Notes under the pieces: model-generated
Database searches by the model: none
What the model was told of the DNA's origin: nothing
Seen by the model: only the letters and a program-made list of their open reading frames with translations
In this document: in pieces, positions 43,511 to 52,152 of the stretch
Layout of the letters: each line of letters begins with the position of its first letter
How positions within the stretch are numbered: the stretch's first letter is position 1
Assembly (NCBI GenBank): GCA_035556655.1
Contig: DATMFW010000058.1
Coordinates: forward strand, 15,294 to 79,293
Length of the DNA: 64,000 bases
Source of the DNA: JBDSKH01 sp035556655
Lineage (GTDB): Bacteria > Actinomycetota > Actinomycetes > Actinomycetales > Microbacteriaceae
Direction: 5' to 3'
Translations under genes and position numbers: made by a program

Positions 43511-44475
43511 GCGCCGTGCTGATCGCCATCGGCGGCAATGCCCTCGTGCTGGACGGCGAGCCGGGCTCGGTCGAGCGTCAACTCGAGCGTGCGGCGACGT
43601 TCGCCGAGACCGTCGCCGAACTCGTGACCGACGGCTGGACCGTCGTCGTCACCCACGGCAACGGACCCCAGGTCGGGTTCATCCTGCGCCGCGGCGAACT
43701 GGTCGCACCGGACGCGACCGTCGAGGGTCTGCCCGATCTGCCGCTCTGGCTCGCGGTCGCCGACTCGCAGGGCGGCATCGGGCACATGCTCGCCGTCGCC
43801 ATCGACACCGCCCTCGAGCGGGCCGGCCTCGACGCGCGCGCCGTGGCCGTGCTCACCCATGCCGAGGTCGCGCTCGAGGACCCCGCGTTCCAGAACCCCA
43901 CCAAGCCGATCGGCGGCCAGATCGGTGCCGCCGTCGCGCGCCTGCGCGTCGCCGAGGAGGGCTGGAGCGTCACCGAGGTCGAACCCGGGGTCTTCCGCCG
44001 CGTGGTGCCGAGCCCGGTGCCGCGCACCATCATCGAGGCCGGTCCGATCCGCACCCTGGTGGGCAGCGGTTCCGTGGTGATCGCGGCCGGAGGCGGCGGG
44101 ATCCCGGTCGTGCGCGACGAGGCGAGCTGGCATCCGGTCGATGCGGTCATCGACAAGGACCGCGCGTCGGCCCTGCTGGCGTCCGAGATCGACCTCGAGA
44201 CCCTCGTGCTCGTCACCGGTGTCGATCAGGTCTACGTCGACTTCAACACCCCCGCCCAGCGGGCGCTGAGCCGCGTCGGAACCGAGGAGATGCGACGCCA
44301 CCTCGCCGACGGCCAGTTCCCGCCCGGGTCGATGGGACCGAAGGTGGACTCGGCGATCTCGTTCGTCGAATCCGGCGGGAGCTCCGCCGTCATCACCTCG
44401 CTCCCCGGCCTCCGTGACGCGCTCGCCGGACGAGGCGGGACCCACATCATCCGCGACGAGAAGGAGCACGCATGA
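43507..44475 (+). CDS. arcC: Carbamate kinase
   Basis: A 322-residue kinase that uses carbamoyl phosphate and ADP to make ATP, ammonia and CO2. Family motifs: AIGGNAL at residues 6-12, THGNGPQVG (about 53-61), PTKPIGGQIG, VIAAGGGGIPVVRD, DAVIDKDRASALLA and the C-terminal SMGPKVDSAISFVESGG. Placed with the carbamoyltransferase subunits it corresponds to YbcF/AllK of E. coli rather than to an arginine-deiminase kinase; no arcA or arcB is nearby. Overlaps both neighbours by four bases. Confidence 0.95.
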   Translation: MSAVLIAIGGNALVLDGEPGSVERQLERAATFAETVAELVTDGWTVVVTHGNGPQVGFILRRGELVAPDATVEGLPDLPLWLAVADSQGGIGHMLAVAIDTALERAGLDARAVAVLTHAEVALEDPAFQNPTKPIGGQIGAAVARLRVAEEGWSVTEVEPGVFRRVVPSPVPRTIIEAGPIRTLVGSGSVVIAAGGGGIPVVRDEASWHPVDAVIDKDRASALLASEIDLETLVLVTGVDQVYVDFNTPAQRALSRVGTEEMRRHLADGQFPPGSMGPKVDSAISFVESGGSSAVITSLPGLRDALAGRGGTHIIRDEKEHA

Positions 44476-45137
44476 CCATCACCGTCCCCGCCGAACCGTA
44501 CGAGTTCACGTTCGACCCCGCCCACACCGCGCTGGTGTGCATCGACTTCCAGCGCGACTTCATGGAGCCCGGCGGATTCGGCGAGACCCTCGGCAACGAC
44601 GTCTCGACGCTGCGGACCACGATCGAGCCGACCAAGGCGGTGCTGGATGCCTGGCGCGCCAACGGCTGGACCGTCATCCACACCAGGGAGGGGCATCGCA
44701 GCGACCTCGGAGACCTGTTCCCGTCGAAGGCGAACCGCGGCAAGCCGACGCTGCGCATCGGCGACGACGGGCCGATGGGCCGCATCCTGGTGCGCGGCTC
44801 GGCCGGTCACGAGATCATCCCCGAACTGGCGCCACTGCCCGGCGAGACCGTCATCGACAAGCCCGGCAAGGGCTCGTTCTACGCCACCGATCTCGACACC
44901 GTGCTGAACGCGGCGGGCATCACCCACCTCATCGTCACCGGCGTCACCACCGAGGTCTGCGTGCAGTCGACGGTCCGCGAGGCCAACGACCGCGGGTACG
45001 AGTGCCTCATCCTGTCCGACTGCACGGGCTCGTACTTCCCCGAGTTCAAGAAGTCGGCCCTCGACATGTTCACGGCCCAAGGCGGAATCGTCGGCTGGGT
45101 CGCCACCTCGGACGAGCTGCTCGGCTCGCTCGGCTGA
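44472..45137 (+). CDS. Isochorismatase-fold cysteine hydrolase, biuret-hydrolase-like
   Basis: A 221-residue amidase of the cysteine hydrolase superfamily with an intact triad: Asp25 (CIDFQRDF), Lys133 (DKPGKGSFY) and Cys163 (TTEVCVQST). Long stretches follow rhizobial biuret hydrolase BiuH as I remember it: IEPTKAVLDAWR, IHTREGHRSDL, GRILVRG, GHEIIPELAPLPGETVIDK and REANDRGYECL. BiuH cleaves biuret to allophanate and ammonia. In this operon the enzyme may instead release ammonia from a related amide such as oxamate or a ureide amide. It overlaps arcC by four bases. Confidence 0.88.
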   Translation: MTITVPAEPYEFTFDPAHTALVCIDFQRDFMEPGGFGETLGNDVSTLRTTIEPTKAVLDAWRANGWTVIHTREGHRSDLGDLFPSKANRGKPTLRIGDDGPMGRILVRGSAGHEIIPELAPLPGETVIDKPGKGSFYATDLDTVLNAAGITHLIVTGVTTEVCVQSTVREANDRGYECLILSDCTGSYFPEFKKSALDMFTAQGGIVGWVATSDELLGSLG

Positions 45138-45172
45138 ATCCCTTCAAGGAAGAAACGGAGACAGACACCCCC

Positions 45173-47128
45173 ATGTCCACAACAACTGCCCCGGAGACCT
45201 TCAAGGTCCGATGGTGGGTCAAGGGCGACTGGAACGGCCTGTTCGGGCTCGGCACCAACGTCCTGCTCAACGTCATCGTGCTGACCGGATTGGTCCTGTT
45301 CGTCGTGCAGCTGCCCGACGACGTGGTGTTCGCGCGCATCCTTCCGGCGCTCGGCATCGCCTTGCCGCTCGGCAACATCTGGTACGCGGTACTCGCCCGC
45401 CGACTGGCACGGCGCGAGCGCCGAACCGATGTGACCGCGCTGCCGTACGGACCGTCCGTCCCGCACATGTTCATCGTGGTGTTCGTCGTCATGCTGCCGG
45501 TGCTCATCCAGACGGGCGACCCGCTCGCCGCGTGGCGCGCGGGCCTCGCCTGGGCGTTCATCATCGGCGTCATCGTGCTGCTCGGTGCGGTCTTCGGGCC
45601 CTGGCTGCGCAAGATCACCCCGCGTGCAGCTCTGCTCGGTGCCCTCGCCGGTATCTCGATCACCTTCATCTCGATGAGCCCTGCAGCGCAGATGTGGCAG
45701 GCGCCCTGGATCGCGTTCATCGCGCTGGCTTTCGTGCTCGTAGGATGGCTCGCCGGCAAGCGCATGCCGTTCGGCGCCCCCGTCGGACTGCTCGCCGTGG
45801 TGATCTCCACCGCGGTCGCCTGGATCGCGGTGGCGCTGGGCTGGTCGAACATCCTCCAGCCGAGCGCGGTCTCGGATGCGGTCGCCAACGTCGGTCTCCA
45901 CATCCCGATCCCGGGTGCCGAGGTCATCACCGGCCTCCAGGGCATCGCGCCGCTGCTGGCCACCGCCATCCCTCTCGGCATCTACAACTTCACCGAGGCG
46001 ATGAGCAACGTGGAGTCCGCGGCAGCCGCAGGTGACCGGTACTCACCCCGCGCCGTGCTGACGGCGGACGGCCTCGGTGCGATCGTCGGATCGTTCCTCG
46101 GCTCGCCCTTCCCGCCGGCGGTCTACATCGGCCACCCGGGCTGGAAGCAGGCGGGAGGCCGCATCGGGTACTCGTTGGTGACCGGGATCGTGGTCGCGGT
46201 GCTGTGCTTCAGCGGAACCGTCGGCATCCTGCTCGGGATCTTCCCGATGCAGGCCCTGGTGCCGATCCTGCTCTACATCGGTCTGGTGATCGGTGCGCAG
46301 GCGTTCAACGTGAGTGCTCTGCGGTACGCGCCGGCGATCATCATCGCCATGCTGCCGAGCCTCGCGCAATGGGCGACCGGGTTGATCGACAATGCGCTGG
46401 GCGCCGCCGGAACCAACGCTGCGGAGGTCGGATTCGACAACCTCAGCGCCGGGGGCGTGATCTACGACGGCCTGCACCTGTTCGGCTCGGGAGCAGTGCT
46501 CGCGGGCGTGCTGCTCGGTGCGATCACGGTATTCATCATCGATCACCGGTTCTGGGCGGCGGCGATCACCTCCGGCATCGCCGCGGTGCTGTCGTTCTTC
46601 GGCATCATCAACGCGACCGCGGTCGGCATCAACGCCTCGTTCGGCGTGACGCTCGGCTACCTGTTCCTCGGCGCCATCATGGTCGCGTTCGCGTACGGCA
46701 GCCGCAAGGACGGCGACCGGCCGCTCGACGACGGCGTGCTGTTCGTCAACGGAACCCTCATGCGGGGTCTCGGTCTGCACGACAACCTCGCCGGCGCCGA
46801 GTTCCTCGAAGAGGTCAGCACCGCCGCGAAGTACCGCGTGCACACCATCGGCGACGTCCACCCCGGCATGTACAAGGTCGAATCGGGCGGCGCGTCGATC
46901 CCCGGCGAGCTGTACGCGGTCCCGATGAACGTGCTGCTGAAGGTCATCGAAGGCGAGCCGCCCGGGCTCTACCGCGGCCCGGTCGAGCTGGCCGACGGCC
47001 GCGTCGTGCCCGGCATCCTCTTCGATGAGGAGACCGCGAAGAAGCACCCGGAGATCACCGAACACGGCGGCTGGCGCGGCTACATCGCTTCGCCCGCCTT
47101 CGGAAAGGCCGCTCCGAAGAAGAAGTGA
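45173..47128 (+). CDS. NCS2-like permease fused to an allophanate-hydrolase C-terminal-like domain
   Basis: A 651-residue protein. Residues about 20-515 form a polytopic permease of the xanthine/uracil/AzgA-like superfamily (LFGLGTNVLLNVIVLTGLVLF; NFTEAMSNVESAAAAGD; FPPAVYIGHPGWKQ; further helices to about 515). From residue 523 the chain becomes soluble and reads LFVNGTLMRGLGLHDNLAG, HPGMYKVESGGASIPGELY, LLKVIEGEPPGLYRGPVEL and ITEHGGWRGYI. That order matches the C-terminal domain of allophanate hydrolase (AtzF/DUR1,2), a GGCT-like fold. The permease probably imports a ureide or pyrimidine; the tail may bind or process it. Start at ATG 45173, 35 bp after the hydrolase stop, with an AAGGAAGAAACGGAG leader. 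Confidence 0.87.
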   Translation: MSTTTAPETFKVRWWVKGDWNGLFGLGTNVLLNVIVLTGLVLFVVQLPDDVVFARILPALGIALPLGNIWYAVLARRLARRERRTDVTALPYGPSVPHMFIVVFVVMLPVLIQTGDPLAAWRAGLAWAFIIGVIVLLGAVFGPWLRKITPRAALLGALAGISITFISMSPAAQMWQAPWIAFIALAFVLVGWLAGKRMPFGAPVGLLAVVISTAVAWIAVALGWSNILQPSAVSDAVANVGLHIPIPGAEVITGLQGIAPLLATAIPLGIYNFTEAMSNVESAAAAGDRYSPRAVLTADGLGAIVGSFLGSPFPPAVYIGHPGWKQAGGRIGYSLVTGIVVAVLCFSGTVGILLGIFPMQALVPILLYIGLVIGAQAFNVSALRYAPAIIIAMLPSLAQWATGLIDNALGAAGTNAAEVGFDNLSAGGVIYDGLHLFGSGAVLAGVLLGAITVFIIDHRFWAAAITSGIAAVLSFFGIINATAVGINASFGVTLGYLFLGAIMVAFAYGSRKDGDRPLDDGVLFVNGTLMRGLGLHDNLAGAEFLEEVSTAAKYRVHTIGDVHPGMYKVESGGASIPGELYAVPMNVLLKVIEGEPPGLYRGPVELADGRVVPGILFDEETAKKHPEITEHGGWRGYIASPAFGKAAPKKK

Positions 47129-47138
47129 TCCCCTGACG

Positions 47139-47180
47139 ATGGTGGGGCGGGCGGCGCGCGGCGCCGATCCGCCCCATCAT
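47139..47180 (+). terminator. Hairpin at the end of the carbamoyltransferase operon
   Basis: Arms ATGGTGGGGCGG and CCGCCCCATCAT pair over 11 of 12 positions with an 18-nt GC-rich loop that can itself fold, followed by TGTCTCT. It starts 11 bases after the permease stop. It ends seven bases before the next gene's start, so it may also affect that gene. Confidence 0.5.
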
Positions 47181-47187
47181 TGTCTCT

Positions 47188-47604
47188 ATGACCGCCACCC
47201 CTCCCCCGCACCCGATCGTCGCCGCGTACCTGGACGCCGTCGAGACGGCCGATCTGGATGCCATGCTCGCCCTCTTCGCGGAGGGCGCCGTCGTGCACTC
47301 CCCGCTCTACGGCACCCTGCCCGCGACCGAGTTCTACCCGGCGCTCTTCGCCGACACCGGGTCATCGGATCTGACCCTGCTCGGCACGATGCGCGGCACC
47401 TCGGTCGACGGGGCGGCACTGCTGTCGTTCCTGTTCCATTTCGACTGGGTCCTGCCGAACGGCACCCGCGCGCCCTTCGATGTCGTGGATGTCGCGGAGG
47501 TCGACGACGACGGGCTGATCCGCAGCATCCGGATCATCTACGACACGGTGACCGTGCGGCCGGCCTTCGAGGCGTTCAGGGACGGCGGGCCCGCACCGTC
47601 TTGA
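47188..47604 (+). CDS. SnoaL/NTF2-like protein
   Basis: A 138-residue small protein with the NTF2-like pattern: VAAYLDAVETADLDAMLALFAEGAVVHSPLYG at the start and VDVAEVDDDGLIRSIRIIYD near the end. No catalytic set can be assigned. It follows the operon hairpin closely; its last 29 bases overlap the end of the convergent HAAS-type membrane protein gene. The start ATG has no ribosome site; CATCAT seven bases upstream is a weak -10 candidate. Confidence 0.8.
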   Translation: MTATPPPHPIVAAYLDAVETADLDAMLALFAEGAVVHSPLYGTLPATEFYPALFADTGSSDLTLLGTMRGTSVDGAALLSFLFHFDWVLPNGTRAPFDVVDVAEVDDDGLIRSIRIIYDTVTVRPAFEAFRDGGPAPS

Positions 47605-48541
47605 TCACGCCGTCGATGATGTCCCAGAGCGCGATTCCGGTGGCGGCGAAGGCCCCGATCACCGCCAGCACGCCGCCCGGTGCGACCAGGCCGGACAGGC
47701 CGAGCTGCTGCGCCCAGGCCGGGTTCACCACCTGATCGGTGACGAACAGCCACACCAGGACGGCCGCGGCCGCGATGGCGAGGACCGCGTTGACCACGGC
47801 GAGCGGAACCGTCCAGCGTCCGAACCTCCACACGAGCACCGCGAAGGCGATCTCGACGAGAGCGATGCCGAACAGCACGGGCAGCCACAGGCTCCAGAGG
47901 CCCTCGTTCAGCAGCGGCAGCGGCGTGCCGTCGTCGGCGGTCACCACCGGCCAGAACTGCTGCCAGAGCACCAGGCCGAACATGGTCACCAGGAAGACGA
48001 CAGAGCCGATCGCATCGCTCAGCTTGACGTCGCCGCGCTGGGGGACGTCGGGGAGGTTCTCCGGGCTCCACTCCCCGATCGAGGCGCGGTCCTTCTTCGG
48101 TCCGCGCTCGATGAGGGCGAAGAGCAGCGTCACCCAGAACCCGAGGTGCACCGTCACGCCGAGGATCGTCGCCCAGAGCGGACCCATGACGGCGCCGACA
48201 GATTCGGGCCGCGACAGCAGCAGCGCCAGCGTCACTCCGCCCGCGGCGCACGGCAGCACGATCGCGTAGAGCAACTTCAGCAGCCGGATGTACGACGGGA
48301 ACAGGTCGGGCCCGATGAGCACCAGGGGCCGGTCGGCGTAGCCGGCGGCGAGGCGGTACGGGTCGCCGAGCTCGGCGATGGTCGCGCGCTCGGCCTCGGC
48401 ACTGCCGAGCCCGCTCTCGAGCTTGGCGTCGATGGTGTCGGCGATCGTGCCGCGCAGCTCGCGGTCGATGTCGTCGCGCTGGGCCTCGGGCAGCGAGCGC
48501 TGCACGGCCCAGATGTAGCGGTCGGTCAGGGTGGCGGTCAT
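47576..48541 (-). CDS. Membrane protein with HAAS/permease-prefix-like N-terminus
   Basis: A 321-residue protein. The N-terminal 60 residues (DRYIWAVQRSLPEAQRDDIDRELRGTIADTID, then AERATIAELGDPYRLAAGYADRP) resemble the HAAS signalling or permease-prefix domain, a helical module found beside PadR regulators. About six membrane helices follow. The gene starts at an ATG overlapping the stop of the padR-type gene, and HAAS-PadR pairs are known to act together in sensing membrane or drug stress. Specific signal unknown. Confidence 0.87.
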   Translation of the reverse strand: MTATLTDRYIWAVQRSLPEAQRDDIDRELRGTIADTIDAKLESGLGSAEAERATIAELGDPYRLAAGYADRPLVLIGPDLFPSYIRLLKLLYAIVLPCAAGGVTLALLLSRPESVGAVMGPLWATILGVTVHLGFWVTLLFALIERGPKKDRASIGEWSPENLPDVPQRGDVKLSDAIGSVVFLVTMFGLVLWQQFWPVVTADDGTPLPLLNEGLWSLWLPVLFGIALVEIAFAVLVWRFGRWTVPLAVVNAVLAIAAAAVLVWLFVTDQVVNPAWAQQLGLSGLVAPGGVLAVIGAFAATGIALWDIIDGVIKTVRARRP

Positions 48542-48885
48542 CGGTGGTCTCCTTCGTCGATGTCATGCAGCGAGCGCGTCAGGTCGTTCCAGTCGCGCAG
48601 CAGCCGGGCGGCGAGCTGCTCGCCGGCCGGGCTCGTGCGGTAGAACTTGCGCGGGCGCGCTTCGTCGGTGTTCCACTCGCTGGTCACGAGCTCTTGCTTC
48701 TCGAGCCGGCGCAGCAGCGGGTACAGGGTGTTGCCGTCGGTGGCGATGCCCGCCGCCGCTAGGCGTTCCAGCAGTGCGTAGCCGTAGTCGGGCGTGCGCA
48801 GGATCAGCAGGCAGGCCAGCACCACGGTGCCGCGGCGGAGTTCCTGGAGGTGTCCGGCCTCGATCTCGTCGGTGCGTTCGTCCAT
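48538..48885 (-). CDS. PadR-family transcriptional regulator
   Basis: A 115-residue winged-helix repressor: GTVVLACLLILRTPDYGYALLERLAAAGI, then TLYPLLRRLEKQELVTSEW and RKFYRTSPAGEQLAARLL are the PadR hallmarks. The ATG at 48885 is used because a TAACGT box lies seven bases before it and an upstream GTG at 48894 would overlap that box. The promoter spacer contains a GTGTG/CACAC palindrome, which suggests autorepression. It is coupled to the HAAS-type membrane protein downstream. Confidence 0.93.
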   Translation of the reverse strand: MDERTDEIEAGHLQELRRGTVVLACLLILRTPDYGYALLERLAAAGIATDGNTLYPLLRRLEKQELVTSEWNTDEARPRKFYRTSPAGEQLAARLLRDWNDLTRSLHDIDEGDHR

Positions 48886-48892
48886 GCGCCAC

Positions 48893-48921
48893 ACGTTACT
48901 GTGTGTCGCACACTATTGCAA
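48893..48921 (-). promoter_or_regulatory. padR promoter with operator in the spacer
   Basis: On the minus strand: -35 TTGCAA (48916-48921), a 17-bp spacer, -10 TAACGT (48893-48898), then seven bases to the ATG. The spacer carries the palindrome GTGTG-CGA-CACAC (48901-48913), placed to block RNA polymerase when bound by PadR. Confidence 0.65.
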
Positions 48922-48944
48922 CCCGCACTTCATAGTGGGCGGGG

Positions 48945-49031
48945 CTGTTGTGCAGGAGTAGGCCTCCTGCAATCGAGCAGACAGGGGCGCGGGAGTCCTG
49001 CAGAACAGGAAACTCCTGCGGAACGGAAGGG
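48945..49031. repeat. Palindromic repeat, family 2
   Basis: An 87-bp element with left arm CTGTTGTGCAGGAGT and right arm CTCCTGCGGAACGG, and an internal GTCCTGCAGAAC in the opposite orientation to that of the copy at 36615-36700. It ends exactly at the stop codon of the thioesterase gene (minus strand). Confidence 0.7.
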
Positions 49032-49505
49032 TCAGGCGCGCTTGGAGAAGACGACCGGGCTCTCGACGTAGGGCGCCCAGAGTTCGCGCAGCTCGTCTCC
49101 GATGCGGTGCGGGCGCCCGGTCGCCGCCGTCACCATCACGATCGTCGTGGCCGCCCGCGTGAACAGCACCCGCGGCTCGACCCCGACCGGACTGAAGATC
49201 TCGTAACAGACCTCCAGGCTCGCCCCGCCGATGCGCCCGATCCACAGCTCGATGTCGAGCGGCGTGCGCATGTACGGGATCGGGGCCAGGTACTCGATCT
49301 CCTGCCGGGCGATGAGGCTGATGACCTCGGCGCCGGGACGGGCGTCGAGCACGGCGGTCTCCACCGCATCCGCCCCCGGTTCATCGGGACGCCAGAACGC
49401 CTGGATGCGCGCCTCCTCCAGCAGGCGCAGCATCTCGGCGTTGTTGACGTGCGCGTAGGCGTCGAAATCCGACCAGCGCAGCGGGATGCCGACGTGCAGT
49501 CTCAT
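49032..49505 (-). CDS. Acyl-CoA thioesterase, single hot-dog (4HBT-like)
   Basis: A 157-residue protein of the 4-hydroxybenzoyl-CoA thioesterase type. The active-site region RWSDFDAYAHVNNAEMLRLLEEARIQAF contains the family Asp (FDAYAHVNN) and leads into the hot-dog helix. EIEYLAPIPYMRTPLDIELWI follows. It probably hydrolyses a small or aromatic acyl-CoA; the substrate is not predictable. A family 2 repeat lies at its 3' end and a family 1 repeat just upstream. Confidence 0.88.
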   Translation of the reverse strand: MRLHVGIPLRWSDFDAYAHVNNAEMLRLLEEARIQAFWRPDEPGADAVETAVLDARPGAEVISLIARQEIEYLAPIPYMRTPLDIELWIGRIGGASLEVCYEIFSPVGVEPRVLFTRAATTIVMVTAATGRPHRIGDELRELWAPYVESPVVFSKRA

Positions 49506-49514
49506 GGGTTCTCC

Positions 49515-49550
49515 GGTCTCGATACGCGTCAGGGACGCTACTCGACCACC
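49515..49550. repeat. Hairpin repeat, family 1
   Basis: GGTCTCGATAC, stem GCGTC/GACGC with loop AGG, TACTCGACCACC. One base separates it from the stop codon of ettA (minus strand); the thioesterase start is nine bases away on the other side. Confidence 0.8.
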
Positions 49551-49551
49551 G

Positions 49552-51234
<1,683 letters not shown>

Positions 51235-51241
51235 ACCCTCC

Positions 51242-51251
51242 AGTCTACGAT
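51242..51251. promoter_or_regulatory. Overlapping divergent -10 boxes of ettA and the DUF4259 gene
   Basis: AGTCTACGAT holds TAGACT (minus strand, seven bases before ettA) and TACGAT (plus strand, six bases before the DUF4259 gene), sharing TA at 51246-51247. Confidence 0.6.
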
Positions 51252-51257
51252 CGGCGG

Positions 51258-51653
51258 ATGGGCACATGGAGCGGGGAGCCGTTCGGCAACGACGGCGCGG
51301 CGGACTGGGGCTGGGAACTCGATGAGGCAGCGGACTGGCAGCCCGTCCGCCGGGCACTGAACGACGCACTCGACGGCCCCCTCGATGCCGATGTCGCCGA
51401 GACGGCGGTCGCCGCGGCGGAGGTCGTCGCGCACGGCCTCGGCCGTGCGACGCAATCGGATGCCTACACCACGAGCGTGGCGGCGTTCGTCGCGCGGGTG
51501 GGCGCCCCTCCCGGGGACCTGGTGGCTCTGGCCGTCGCGGCCCTCGGGACGGCGACGGGACCCGACAGCGAACTCACCGAGCTGTGGAACGACGCTGACC
51601 CGACCGAGTGGCGCGACGCGAATGCGGTGCTCGAGGCGGCGCTGCGCGGCTGA
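51258..51653 (+). CDS. DUF4259-domain protein
   Basis: A 131-residue soluble protein. The opening MGTWSGEPFGNDGAADWGWEL is the DUF4259 signature (GTW-G-PF-ND-AADW), followed by an alanine-rich helical repeat region that ends SELTELWNDADPTEWRDA. Function unknown; family members are often near immunity-type or stress genes but nothing here supports a toxin link. Leaderless start next to ettA. Confidence 0.85.
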   Translation: MGTWSGEPFGNDGAADWGWELDEAADWQPVRRALNDALDGPLDADVAETAVAAAEVVAHGLGRATQSDAYTTSVAAFVARVGAPPGDLVALAVAALGTATGPDSELTELWNDADPTEWRDANAVLEAALRG

Positions 51654-51662
51654 GGCCGCGCG

Positions 51663-52142
51663 TCACCAGTCGATGGGGCGGGTGGTGCCGACGAGGCACT
51701 TTCCGTCGGAGAGCAGGTCGGCGGCGACCCCGTTGTACTTGCCGTTGCCGTACTGACCGATCAGGCAGGTGCCGTTGATACGCACCGAGAACTGGATCTG
51801 GTCGGCCTGGGCGTTGATCGATGTGCGGTCGGGGGTGACCTCCATCGTCGGCTTCGAGAACCCGGCCTGGACGAGGTTGTCGATGAAGGATCGGCCGTCG
51901 AGCGAGCCGCCCTGTGTGATCAGCGCCCGGTTGACCTTGTCGAAGTAGGCCAGGTTGTCCACGGCCGTCCCCTGCGGATCGAGCTCGGGCTCGGGAGCGA
52001 CCGTCGGCTCGGGCGTTGCCGACGCGCTCGGGTCGGCGGTCTCGGACGGCACCGGCATCGGCGGCTCCGGCGTGCACGCGGTCAGTCCGAACGCGACGGC
52101 GGCGATGATGCTGCCGACGGCCAGAGTCGAGAGTGCCCGCAT
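51663..52142 (-). CDS. Putative lipoprotein
   Basis: A 159-residue secreted lipoprotein. Signal peptide MRALSTLAVGSIIAAVAFGLTAC with Cys23 lipidated, a Pro/Glu/Ser/Thr-rich linker (residues 24-55), then a small globular domain with a Cys pair (GTCLIGQYGNG and DGKCLVG) that probably forms a disulfide, ending RPIDW. I do not recognise an enzymatic motif. A TAGACT box lies seven bases before the ATG, so the start is leaderless; it is downstream of ssb on the same strand. Confidence 0.85.
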   Translation of the reverse strand: MRALSTLAVGSIIAAVAFGLTACTPEPPMPVPSETADPSASATPEPTVAPEPELDPQGTAVDNLAYFDKVNRALITQGGSLDGRSFIDNLVQAGFSKPTMEVTPDRTSINAQADQIQFSVRINGTCLIGQYGNGKYNGVAADLLSDGKCLVGTTRPIDW

Positions 52143-52152
52143 GGGCTCGAGT

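Noticed and set aside
43507..44475. Arginine deiminase pathway assignment for the carbamate kinase
   Set aside because: No arcA, arcB or arcD gene is near, and the gene overlaps the FdrA/DUF1116 set, which fits the oxamate carbamoyltransferase route.
51258..51653. Toxin-antitoxin or immunity role for the DUF4259 gene
   Set aside because: It stands alone opposite ettA with no partner ORF; the domain match alone does not support it.
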